Part shown: positions 21,645 through 29,523 of the stretch, in pieces | Layout of the letters: each line of letters starts with the position of its first letter | Position numbering within the stretch: position 1 is the stretch's first letter | Assembly: GCF_036226505.1 (NCBI RefSeq) | Contig: NZ_CP108484.1 | Coordinates: 1,426,001 to 1,490,000 of the forward strand | From: Kitasatospora sp. NBC_01246 | Lineage (GTDB): Bacteria > Actinomycetota > Actinomycetes > Streptomycetales > Streptomycetaceae | Direction: 5' to 3' | DNA length: 64,000 nt | Program-made: the position numbers and the translations under genes | Notes under the pieces: model-generated | Seen by the model: only the letters and a program-made list of their open reading frames with translations | Databases searched by the model: none | What the model was told of the DNA's origin: nothing

Positions 21645-24600
21645 GTGAAATTCCGCATTCTCGGACCGCTGGAGGTCGGGGCGAACCACCGCAAGGTGCC
21701 CCTGGCGGGCCCCCGGCAACACCTGGTGCTCGCCCTCCTCCTGCTGAAGGCCAATCAGAGCGTGCCGCTCGGCGAGCTCGTCGACGCGCTCTGGGACGAT
21801 CCGCCCCGCACGGCCGAGAAGCAGGTCCGCAACGCGGTCTCCATGCTGCGCGGTCTGCTCAAGTCCGCCGGGGTCACCACCCTGCCGACCGCCGTCGGCG
21901 CCACCGGCTACCGCCTCGACGTCCCCGACGACCAGCTCGACGCGGCCGCGTTCGCCCACGCGCTCGCGGCGGCCCGGCACCACGCCGCCGCCGGGCAGTT
22001 CGCCGCGGCGGTCGAGGAGTTCCGGGCCGGGCTCGCCCTGTGGCGCGGACCGGCCCTGGCCGGCCTGGACAACTCGGCCCTGCAGCCGCACACCTCGCGG
22101 CTGGAGGAGCAGCGGCTCACCGCGATCGAGGAGTGCGTCGACCTCGAACTCGCGCAGGGCCACCACCAGGCCGTCGTCCCCGAGCTGACCGACTGGCTCA
22201 GCGCCCACCCGCTGCGCGAGCGGCTGGCCGGCCAGCTCATGCTCGCCCTCTACCTCTCCGGCCGCCAGTCGCACGCGCTCACCGTGTACGAGTCCACCCG
22301 GCGGCGGCTCGCGGACGCGCTCGGCCTGGAACCAGTCCCGGAGCTGCGCGAGTTACGCCAGCGCATCCTCACCAACGACGCGGCCCTCGGCCGCCCCCGG
22401 ACCTTCACGTTCGCGCCGCCCGCCCCGCACAGCCTGCCCAAGGACATCAGCCACTTCACCGGGCGGGAGCAGGAGCTGCACACCCTCGCCGACCGGGTGA
22501 CCGGCCACCACGACCAAGCGGCGCCCAGCAACGTCCTGCTCGCCGCCGTGGACGGCATGGCCGGGGTCGGCAAGACCTCGCTCGCCGTCCACCTGGCCCA
22601 CCGGATGACCGGGCGCTACCCCGACGCCCAGCTCTACCTCGACCTGCACGCGCACTCCCCCGGCCTGGCCCCCCTCGATCCGGGGGCGGCACTGGAGAAG
22701 CTGCTGCGCTCGGTGGACGTCACGGGAGCCGCCGTCCCCGAGGACCTGGAGGAGCGGGCCGCGCTGTGGCGCACCAGGCTGGCCGGCCTGCGGGCGGTCC
22801 TCGTCCTGGACGACGCGGCCAGCTCCGCCCAGATCCGGCCGCTGCTGCCGGGGACGGCCGACTGCCTGATCCTGGTCACCAGCCGAAGCCGGCTCACCGA
22901 CCTGGACGCCGCCGCGGTGCTCTCGCTGGACCCGCTCCCGCCGGCCGAGGCGGAGCGCCTGCTCGACCGGATCGTGGGCGACCGGCGGGTGGCCGCCGAG
23001 CCCAAGGGCGTCGCCGAGCTGCTCCGGCTCTGCGGGTACCTGCCGCTGGCCATCCACGTCACGGCCGCCCGGCTCCGCCACCGGCCCGCCTGGACCGTCG
23101 CCTACCTCACCTCCCGGCTGCGCAGCCACCGGCGCCGGCTCGGCGAGCTGCAGACCGCCGAGAGCGGCATCGCCGCCGCCTTCGACCTCTCCTACCGCCG
23201 GCTCGGCCCCGAACCGCGGCACCTCTTCCGCCTGCTGGGCGTGCTCCCGGGGACGGACTTCGACGCCGACGCGGCGGCGGCCGCCGCCGGGATCGACCGC
23301 CGGGCCGCGGACCGCGTGCTGGAGGAACTGCTCGACGTGCACCTGGTCCAGCAGCCGCGCGAGGAGCAGTACCGGCTGCACCCGCTGCTGCACGCCTACA
23401 CGGTGCACCTGGCCGCCACCGAGGCCGGCGAGGCCGAGCGGCAGGCGGCGCTGACCCGGTTGTTCGACCACTACCGCCGCACCGCGGCGGTAGCCATGGA
23501 CATCGTCTCCCCGCCGTGGCGGTGCGACCGCCCGCCGCTGCTCCTCCCCGGCGGGCCCGCGGCCTCGCCGGCCGGACTCGACCAGGCCACCGAGTGGTTG
23601 GAGGCGCAGTGGCCGAACCTGCTGTCGGCGGCGGAGACGGCCCGGCGCGGCTGGCCGGACCAGAGCGCCGACCTGTTCCGCGTGCTGCGCCACTACCTGC
23701 ACCTGCGCGGCCAGCACGCCGAGGCGCTCTCGTTGCACAGCCGCACCGTCGCCCTGGCCCGCGACACCGACGACCGGGAGCTGGAGAACCTCGCCCGGTA
23801 CGGCCTGGGCCTGGCCAACCAGCGGCTCGGCCGCTACGACACCGCCCTCACGCACTTCCGCCAGGCCCTCGACGTCGCCCGCGAGCTCGGCGACCACGTG
23901 ACGCACGCCCGCACGCTCAGCAACATGGGCCTGGTGCTCCACCGGCTCGGCCGCTACGAGAGCGCCCTCACGCACTTCGCCCAGGCCCTCGACCTGGCCC
24001 GCGACACCGGCACCCCGAGCGCGGAGTGCTACGCGCTGTGCGGTCTGGGCCTCGTCCACGAGCGCCTGGGCCGCTCGACCACCGCCGTCATCCACCTGCG
24101 CCAGGCCCTGGTGATCGCCCAGCGGATCGACGACCGCGACATCCAGGGCTACGCGCTGAGCAACCTCGGCCGGGTGCAGTGCGGCCCCGGCCACTACGAG
24201 CAGGCCTGCGACGACCTGCGCAGGGCCCTGGCCGTGGCCCGCGAGACCGGCGCCCGCGACCTCGAAGGCCACACCCTCTGCGGGCTCGGACTCGTACACC
24301 AGCGCCTCGGCGACTTCGACACCGCCCTGACCCACCTCCACCAGGCGCTCGCGCTCGCCCGCGAGACCGGCACCCGCGACCTCGAAGGCCACGCGCTCTG
24401 CGGCCTCGGACTCGTCCACGAACGCCTCGGCCACCACGCCCTCGCACTGGCCCACCTGCACGAGGCCCTCGGCCTCGCCCGCGACACCAGCACCCGCGAC
24501 CTCGAAGGCCACGCGCTCTGCGGCCTCGGACTCGTCCACGAACGCCTCGGCGACCACGACACCGCCCTGACCCACCTCCACCAGGCGCTCGCGCTCGCCC

Positions 24601-24929
24601 GCGAGACCGGCACCCGCGACCTCGAAGGGCAGGCGCTCGGCGGGCTCGGCGAGGTCGCCTGCCGGCGGGGCGACCCGGCCGCGGCGCTGGACCTGCACGG
24701 CCGGGCCCTGGCCATCAGTCAGGAGACCGGCGACCGCCACCGCCAGGGCCGGGCGCACCGCGGCCTCGCCTCGGCCCACCGGGCGCTCGGCGCGCCGGAC
24801 GCCGCCCATGAGCACGACCGGCTGGCCGACCAGCTCCGGCGGCACTCCGGCGGGTGGCGCCCGGCCGGGCCGGACCGACGGCGCGGCCCGGCCGAGCGCC
24901 CGGCCCCGAGGGACCTGGGGCGGGTCTGA
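21645..24929 (+). CDS. AfsR-like SARP regulator: BTAD, NB-ARC ATPase, TPR (1094 aa)
   Basis: Large Streptomyces antibiotic regulatory protein. Residues 1-95 form the OmpR-type winged helix (MKFRILGPLEVG); 96-245 form the BTAD domain. The NB-ARC ATPase follows from about 260, with Walker A GMAGVGKT near residue 303 and VLVLDD as Walker B near 387. TPRs fill about 680-1060, several being near-identical 40-residue units. The C-terminal 30 residues are Pro/Arg-rich. The GTG start has GGGGGAGG 6 nt upstream. Codon 237 is TTA (22353-22355), so translation probably depends on the bldA leucyl tRNA, which would tie it to development. It is a candidate activator of the promoters with 11-bp-spaced repeats at 15.4, 18.1 and 26.8 kb; this link is inferred. 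ATP binding and phosphorylation control are known for AfsR but not shown here. Confidence 0.95.
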   Translation: MKFRILGPLEVGANHRKVPLAGPRQHLVLALLLLKANQSVPLGELVDALWDDPPRTAEKQVRNAVSMLRGLLKSAGVTTLPTAVGATGYRLDVPDDQLDAAAFAHALAAARHHAAAGQFAAAVEEFRAGLALWRGPALAGLDNSALQPHTSRLEEQRLTAIEECVDLELAQGHHQAVVPELTDWLSAHPLRERLAGQLMLALYLSGRQSHALTVYESTRRRLADALGLEPVPELRELRQRILTNDAALGRPRTFTFAPPAPHSLPKDISHFTGREQELHTLADRVTGHHDQAAPSNVLLAAVDGMAGVGKTSLAVHLAHRMTGRYPDAQLYLDLHAHSPGLAPLDPGAALEKLLRSVDVTGAAVPEDLEERAALWRTRLAGLRAVLVLDDAASSAQIRPLLPGTADCLILVTSRSRLTDLDAAAVLSLDPLPPAEAERLLDRIVGDRRVAAEPKGVAELLRLCGYLPLAIHVTAARLRHRPAWTVAYLTSRLRSHRRRLGELQTAESGIAAAFDLSYRRLGPEPRHLFRLLGVLPGTDFDADAAAAAAGIDRRAADRVLEELLDVHLVQQPREEQYRLHPLLHAYTVHLAATEAGEAERQAALTRLFDHYRRTAAVAMDIVSPPWRCDRPPLLLPGGPAASPAGLDQATEWLEAQWPNLLSAAETARRGWPDQSADLFRVLRHYLHLRGQHAEALSLHSRTVALARDTDDRELENLARYGLGLANQRLGRYDTALTHFRQALDVARELGDHVTHARTLSNMGLVLHRLGRYESALTHFAQALDLARDTGTPSAECYALCGLGLVHERLGRSTTAVIHLRQALVIAQRIDDRDIQGYALSNLGRVQCGPGHYEQACDDLRRALAVARETGARDLEGHTLCGLGLVHQRLGDFDTALTHLHQALALARETGTRDLEGHALCGLGLVHERLGHHALALAHLHEALGLARDTSTRDLEGHALCGLGLVHERLGDHDTALTHLHQALALARETGTRDLEGQALGGLGEVACRRGDPAAALDLHGRALAISQETGDRHRQGRAHRGLASAHRALGAPDAAHEHDRLADQLRRHSGGWRPAGPDRRRGPAERPAPRDLGRV
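24232..24631 (+). repeat. Tandem 120-bp coding repeats (TPR units) in the SARP gene
   Basis: At least three consecutive 120-bp units encode 40-residue TPRs, each containing RDLEGHALCGLGLVHERLG or a close variant. Long stretches are identical at nucleotide level, including wobble bases, so the array was expanded recently or is homogenised. It may vary in copy number between strains and is a risk point for assembly. Confidence 0.9.
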
Positions 24930-25055
24930 GCGGGCCCGGGGCCGGTCCGACCGTTCGCGTCGCATCGTCGCGCGGCGGGAACGGCCGGACCGGCAGGCCC
25001 AGGGAGTGTGTGCAAAGTCCCGCCCGGTCCGCGACGCGACGTTGCGAACATCCCC

Positions 25056-26726
25056 CTACTGCGGGCGGACCGACAGCGCGTGGTGGAAGATGTCGCGCGG
25101 GTCCCGGGCGGCCTTGATCTGCTGCAGCCGCGCGTAGTTGTCCTTGTAGTAGATCGTCGACCAGGGGGCGGACGAGGTGTTCCAGGCCGGGTCGGCGAGG
25201 TCGACGTCGGGCCAGTTGACGTAGTTCCCGTCGGTGACGCCGTTGGGCACCGGCACGCCGCCGGTGGTCGCGTAGACGTCCCGGTAGAGCTCCCGGACCC
25301 ACTGCAGCTGGCGCGTCTCGTCCGCGGCGTCGGACCAGTAGTTGGAGAAGGAGGCGAGCATCACCGAATCGCGGTGCGGCACAGCGGTCGCGGTCGGGGA
25401 GAAGGAGTTGACCTTCCCGCCGAAGGAGAAGAGGCCCATCAGACCGGAGGCGTACGCGTAGGAGGGGCTGGTCAGGTAGCGGTAGACGGTGCGCAGCTGG
25501 TCGGGGGTGTACCCCTTCTTGTGGTAGGCGCCCTTGGTCTTCGAGCGCAGCAGCAGGCTCGGGATGCCGAACACGCCGGCCACCTCGGAGGCGCTGGTGG
25601 TCGTGGTGTAGAGCCACGGCAGGTTGCCCGTGGTGCTCGCCGCCGGGGCCGCGGCGACGTTCCTCGTCATCGCGGCGGCGAAGTCGGTCAGCATCTGCTG
25701 GGTGCCGGTGACGGTCGGGTCGACCTGGGCCCGGACGATGACGCCGCCCTTGCCCTGGCGGATCGCGATGAGCGAGGCCCAGAGCTGGTTGGCGGCGGCG
25801 CCCGGTGCGCTGTTCTGCTCGTGCCAGGTGCCGAAGTTGGTGACGAGCGTGGTGAACGCCGCCTCGTCCAGCTGGGACCAGTCCCAGAACAGCGTGGTGA
25901 TCATGATGCCGCCCGGGGTCGGGGGCAGCAGCTTGGTCGGATCGGTGCCGGTCGCGCCGGGCGAGCGCAGCCAGAACCGGGTGACGATGCCGAAGTTCCC
26001 GCCGCCGCCGCCCGCGTGGGCCCACCAGAGGTCCCGGTTGGGGTCGTTCGCCGAGGAGGTGGCGATCACCGAGCGGGCCATGCCGAAGGCGTCCACCACG
26101 ACGACCTCGACGGCGTAGAGGTTGTCCGCGACCAGGCCGTAGAGGCGGGACAGCACGCCGTAGCCGCCCCCGGTGATGTGGCCGCCGACGCCGACGCTGG
26201 GGCAGGAGCCGCCGGGTATCGTCACGCCCCAGCCGAGGTCGAGGGTGCGGTAGACCTGCGAGAGGATCGCGCCGCCCTCGACCGCGAAGGCGTTCATCGT
26301 GGCGTCGAAGTACACCGCGCGCATCTCGGACAGATCGATGACCACCCGGACGTCCGGGTCGTCGACGAAGTTCTCCAGGCAGTGGCCGCCGCCCCGCACG
26401 GTGACCCGCTTGCCCGCCGCCACGGCCTCGTTGACGGCCTGCACGACCTGGCTCGTGGAGCCGACCAGCTTCACCGCGTCGGGGTTGCCGGTGAAGCGGC
26501 GGTTGTACCCGCGCAGCAGCAGGTCCGGGTAGCGCCGGTCGCCGGGCGCGACACTGACCGGGCCGAAGCCCTGGGTCAGGAACGGCCACGACTGGTCGGC
26601 GCCGGCGTCCGGCACCGGCGCGGCCGCCGCGACCCCGCCGCCCACGACGAGATCCGTCGCGGCGATCCCGAGTCCGGCCGCCCCGAGTCCGGCCAATGTA
26701 AAGCGTCGACGAGACAACTCCGCCAT
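25056..26726 (-). CDS. Tat-exported FAD-linked oxidase, BBE/AknOx type with bicovalent FAD (556 aa)
   Basis: Secreted flavin oxidase of the berberine bridge enzyme family. Residues 1-37 are a twin-arginine signal (SRRRFT, hydrophobic stretch, Ala-rich cleavage region). The FAD-binding PCMH domain covers about 80-260. His115 in RGGGHC and Cys175 in GGSCPSVGVGG are spaced 60 residues apart, as are the His and Cys that bind FAD covalently in aclacinomycin oxidoreductase, so a doubly attached flavin is predicted. The C-terminal BBE motif region ends near YYKDNYARLQQIKAARDPRD (about 527-546). Such enzymes oxidise alcohols, sugars or ring positions late in biosynthesis, often outside the cell. The promoter carries the same AGGGG repeats as the PKS and KAS III genes, supporting a late tailoring step in that polyketide pathway. 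Substrate unknown. Confidence 0.93.
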   Translation of the reverse strand: MAELSRRRFTLAGLGAAGLGIAATDLVVGGGVAAAAPVPDAGADQSWPFLTQGFGPVSVAPGDRRYPDLLLRGYNRRFTGNPDAVKLVGSTSQVVQAVNEAVAAGKRVTVRGGGHCLENFVDDPDVRVVIDLSEMRAVYFDATMNAFAVEGGAILSQVYRTLDLGWGVTIPGGSCPSVGVGGHITGGGYGVLSRLYGLVADNLYAVEVVVVDAFGMARSVIATSSANDPNRDLWWAHAGGGGGNFGIVTRFWLRSPGATGTDPTKLLPPTPGGIMITTLFWDWSQLDEAAFTTLVTNFGTWHEQNSAPGAAANQLWASLIAIRQGKGGVIVRAQVDPTVTGTQQMLTDFAAAMTRNVAAAPAASTTGNLPWLYTTTTSASEVAGVFGIPSLLLRSKTKGAYHKKGYTPDQLRTVYRYLTSPSYAYASGLMGLFSFGGKVNSFSPTATAVPHRDSVMLASFSNYWSDAADETRQLQWVRELYRDVYATTGGVPVPNGVTDGNYVNWPDVDLADPAWNTSSAPWSTIYYKDNYARLQQIKAARDPRDIFHHALSVRPQ

Positions 26727-26811
26727 GAAATCCCCCTGCTGGCACCAGCACGCATCCGAATGTCACGAGAAGGCCCGAAGTCGAATTCCGGCCACCTCGT
26801 TCGGCCAAATG

Positions 26812-26858
26812 ATGCTACGTCCGGCGGACCCGTCAACCGGCCCCCTAAGAACCCCCTA
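26812..26858 (-). promoter_or_regulatory. FAD oxidase promoter with TAGGGGG direct repeats at 11-bp pitch
   Basis: On the minus strand TAGGGGG begins at 26858 and again at 26847, 11 bp apart. A TAGCAT -10 box, identical to that of the PKS promoter, begins at 26817, 30 nt after the second repeat. This is the third copy of the shared promoter architecture in the window. Confidence 0.6.
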
Positions 26859-26947
26859 TCCCGCCCCCGCGAAGGCGTCCGGAACACCGCCCTTCTGGGA
26901 GGCTGACCTCACGGTATGTCCGCGCGTGGCAAGAGAGTTGGATTGAC

Positions 26948-27289
26948 ATGACCACTTACCTCATCACCGTGCTGAGCAACGTGCACGAGGGCCGGGAGAA
27001 GGACTTCCACGACTGGTACGAGAACACCCACATTCCGGAGATTCTCGAAGTTCCGGGAGTTCTTTCGATCCGCCGGCTGGTGCTCAACGACGAACAGATC
27101 GGCGCCGACAAAGGGCACTCGCAGGCCCACTACCGCCATCTGACGCTGATCGAGATCGAGACCGACGACTTCGACGCCTCGCTCGCCGCCATCAGCACCC
27201 TGGACGGCAGCCGGGCCGAGGAGCTCCTGATCCCGGGCCAGGTGCTCGCCTCGCTGTACCGGGACCCGAAGGTGTACACCCGGTCCTGA
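26948..27289 (+). CDS. EthD-like dimeric alpha/beta-barrel protein (113 aa)
   Basis: Small cytosolic protein with the pattern of the dimeric ferredoxin-like barrel family. The N-terminal strand is TTYLITVLSNVHEG, followed by DFHDWYENTHIPEILEVPGV, a signature of EthD-type small oxygenase or cyclase-like proteins, and a second strand pair RHLTLIEIE. The length matches a single-domain barrel. No cofactor motif is visible; in polyketide clusters such folds can act as cyclases, monooxygenases or unknown helpers. It is divergent from the FAD oxidase with 221 bp between them, and a hairpin terminator follows. Start ATG with a weak GAGAG site. Confidence 0.8.
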   Translation: MTTYLITVLSNVHEGREKDFHDWYENTHIPEILEVPGVLSIRRLVLNDEQIGADKGHSQAHYRHLTLIEIETDDFDASLAAISTLDGSRAEELLIPGQVLASLYRDPKVYTRS

Positions 27290-27312
27290 CCCGGCGCGGG
27301 GCCTCGGCGGGG

Positions 27313-27344
27313 GCGGGCGGACCCGCCCGGCCGGGTCCGCCCGC
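27313..27344 (+). terminator. 13-bp hairpin after the EthD-like gene
   Basis: GCGGGCGGACCCG (27313-27325) pairs with its exact complement (27332-27344) across 6 nt, 23 bp after the stop. The rest of the stretch to 27610 is C-rich, repetitive non-coding sequence in which I see nothing else. Confidence 0.7.
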
Positions 27345-27610
27345 TCCGCCGTGACCACGGCCCCCGCCCCGCCGTGCCACTCCGCCCCGCCCCGCCCCGC
27401 CCCACCGTGACACCCCACCGCGCCGTGACGCCTCCGGCGCGACGCCCTCGACGTGACGCCCCCGTCCAGCGGCCCGCCGACGCCCCGCGCGCGCCCTCCC
27501 CCACCCGCCGACCGGACGCCGGCCGGAGGCCGTCCGACGCCCGTGGGGACCGCCTCCCCCGGGCTCCGCAGCGGCCGCGGACTCCGCCGGGGAGCGGGCT
27601 TGAGATGCCC

Positions 27611-27639
27611 TTGACACGTTTATAGGTCTATACCATGCT
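27611..27639 (+). promoter_or_regulatory. Promoter of the small SARP with internal palindrome
   Basis: TTGACA at 27611-27616 is a consensus -35. The perfect palindrome TATAGGTCTATA occupies 27621-27632, in the spacer, where a bound repressor would block RNA polymerase. The -10 is either TACCAT (27631) or CATGCT (27634, 17-nt spacing). The local A/T content stands out from its GC-rich surroundings. Confidence 0.5.
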
Positions 27640-27725
27640 GCGAGCGGCGCCCCGGCGGCGGGGCGAACTCCGCTTCCGCAGCGGGACTTCGGCACAGGTG
27701 ACAGCTTCATACGGGGGAGATCGTT

Positions 27726-28547
27726 GTGCTCGTGCATGTCCTGGGACCGCTTCGTGTCGACGTCGACGGAACCGCCGTGGCCCTCGGTGGCAGGCGGTCG
27801 CAGATCGTCCTGGCGACCCTCGCCCTGACCCCGAACTGGGTCGTGCCGCTCGACCGGCTGGTGGACACCGTCTGGGGCCCCGCGCCACCCGCCAGCGCCC
27901 GGACGCAGATCCGGATCTGCGTCTCCCAGCTGCGCCGGGCCTTCGCCGAGGCGGGCGCGCCGACCGTGATCGAGACCCATCCGAACGGGTACCGACTCCG
28001 GGTCGGCCCGGGCGAGTTGGACGCCTCGGCGTTCAACGAGGAGGTCGCCCGGGCCCGGCTGCTGGCCGCCCAGGGCGCGCCGGAGGAGGCCGTCACCGGC
28101 CTGCGCCGGGCCCTCGCCCGGTGGACCGGCCCGGCGATGGCCGGGCTCGCCTGCCCGCCCGTGGAGGCCTGGGCCCGCCAACTGGAGGAGAGCCGGCTGC
28201 GCGCCGTCGAGGAGCGGATCCGGCTGGAGCTCGGGCTGGGCCGGCACCAGGACCTGGTCGGCGAGCTGGAGCAGCTGGTCTGCGCGCACCCGTTCCGCGA
28301 GCACCTGCACGGCCGGCTGATGCTCGCCTTGCACCGGTCGGGCCGCACGGCCGAGGCGCTGGCGGTGTACCGCAGGCTCCGGACCGCCCTGATCGAGGAG
28401 CTGGGCATCGAGCCGGGGCCCGAACTGCGTTCGCTGGAACGGGAGATCCTGCTCGGCGTGGCCGCGGCGCCGCCCCCCGGGGAGCCGGCGGTGCGGCGCC
28501 GGACCAGGGCGGGCGACGCCGTCCACTCCTCCTGGTGCCCGGTGTAG
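27726..28547 (+). CDS. Small SARP transcriptional regulator (273 aa)
   Basis: DnrI/ActII-ORF4-sized activator. Residues 1-95 are the winged helix (MLVHVLGPLRVDVDGTAVAL), with the DNA-contact helix region ARTQIRICVSQLRRAF. Residues 96-245 are the BTAD domain, including RLMLALHRSGRTAEALAVYR. The last 25 residues are basic and unstructured. The GTG start has GGGGGAG 5 nt upstream. Proteins of this size usually activate one cluster by binding direct repeats with 11-bp pitch, making it the best candidate for the AGGGG elements at 15.4, 18.1 and 26.8 kb. It has no TTA codon that I could find. It converges with the methyltransferase gene, 29 bp apart. Confidence 0.94.
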   Translation: MLVHVLGPLRVDVDGTAVALGGRRSQIVLATLALTPNWVVPLDRLVDTVWGPAPPASARTQIRICVSQLRRAFAEAGAPTVIETHPNGYRLRVGPGELDASAFNEEVARARLLAAQGAPEEAVTGLRRALARWTGPAMAGLACPPVEAWARQLEESRLRAVEERIRLELGLGRHQDLVGELEQLVCAHPFREHLHGRLMLALHRSGRTAEALAVYRRLRTALIEELGIEPGPELRSLEREILLGVAAAPPPGEPAVRRRTRAGDAVHSSWCPV

Positions 28548-28576
28548 CCGCACCGCCGCGCGGGCCGGACGGGGGC

Positions 28577-29512
28577 TCAGCCCCGGTGGCGCCACCAGAA
28601 CGAGCCCGGCTCGTAGTGGTCCCGGACGCCGAGGGCGCGCCAGAGCGGTTCGGCGATCCTCCGCAGCTCCGGGTCGGCGTGCACGAAGGCGTCGGGCAGC
28701 TCCAGGTCGAAGCGGTCCGGGGCGGCCGTCAGCAGGGCGGCGAGCAGGTACTGCTCGGAGTAGTGCCGCCAGCGCCAGGAGTACGGGTAGTCCGCGGGCA
28801 GCATGATGTCGTGGACGTGCACGATCACCCCGGGCTTGAGCCTGGGCAGCACCTCGAAGAAGAACACCGCCACGTCCGACCCCATGTGCAGCCGGTGCGA
28901 ACCGTCGAAGAAGACGATGTCACCGGGCTCCAGAGCGGCGAAGACCCCGAGGTCCGCGTGTTGCAGCGGGGTGCGGATGACCTCGTCGCAGAGCCGGTCC
29001 ACGGTGGCGCGCGGCGCCGGGTCGATCGAGGTGATCCGGGTCGCCAGCCCGAGGTCCTCGATCGCCCGGCGGGCGAACTTGGTGGAGTTGCCGGAGCCGA
29101 TCTCCAGGTACCGGGCCGGGCGCTCCTCGGCCAGGAAGCCGTAGAGCGAGAGCGCGTCCAGCGGCGGCAGCCAGCCGTTGTTCCAGTACGGGGTGGAGCC
29201 CGCCGCGGTGCCGCTCAGCGGGATCCCCCGGAGCAGCTCGGTCAGCTCCAGGAAGCCGGTCAGCCGCTGCGCGTAGCGCTCCCGGTTCTTCTCCAACAGG
29301 GCCCGCACCTCGGTGAGTTCGGCGCGCGGCTCGGGGGTGACGACGTGGTCCCAGAAGAGCGGCTTGCGCAGCCCGAACGCCCAGAGCGTCAGGCCGTGCA
29401 GGACGGGTCGCTCCGCCAGCCAGTCGACCGGCCGGCGCAGCACGGGCAGCCGCTCCAGCAGTTCGACGCCGGAGGCGGTCCGGACGGCGGTCCGCAGATC
29501 CTTGAGCACCAT
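28577..29512 (-). CDS. Class I SAM-dependent methyltransferase-like protein (311 aa)
   Basis: Predicted Methyltransf_24-type enzyme. Residues 1-130 are a helical, basic N-terminal extension. The Rossmann core has RYLEIGSGNSTKFARRAI (motif I, about 133-150), TSIDP as the acidic ribose-binding strand, and DIVFFDGSH (about 195-203) as motif IV. The C-terminal part HVHDIMLPADYPYSW is also typical. Methyl acceptor unknown. It is the last gene of a leftward operon, 11 bp after the GT2-EEP fusion gene, with AAAGGA before its ATG, so it probably acts on the same envelope or lipid-linked sugar. Confidence 0.85.
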   Translation of the reverse strand: MVLKDLRTAVRTASGVELLERLPVLRRPVDWLAERPVLHGLTLWAFGLRKPLFWDHVVTPEPRAELTEVRALLEKNRERYAQRLTGFLELTELLRGIPLSGTAAGSTPYWNNGWLPPLDALSLYGFLAEERPARYLEIGSGNSTKFARRAIEDLGLATRITSIDPAPRATVDRLCDEVIRTPLQHADLGVFAALEPGDIVFFDGSHRLHMGSDVAVFFFEVLPRLKPGVIVHVHDIMLPADYPYSWRWRHYSEQYLLAALLTAAPDRFDLELPDAFVHADPELRRIAEPLWRALGVRDHYEPGSFWWRHRG

Positions 29513-29523
29513 CGTTGTTCCTT

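Noticed and set aside
24232..24631. CRISPR-like or minisatellite array
   Set aside because: Units are 120 bp, in frame, and encode 40-residue TPRs.
22353..24965. Minus-strand open frame of 870 codons opposite the large SARP
   Set aside because: Shadow of the SARP coding sequence; its repeats mirror the TPR units and no family is recognisable.
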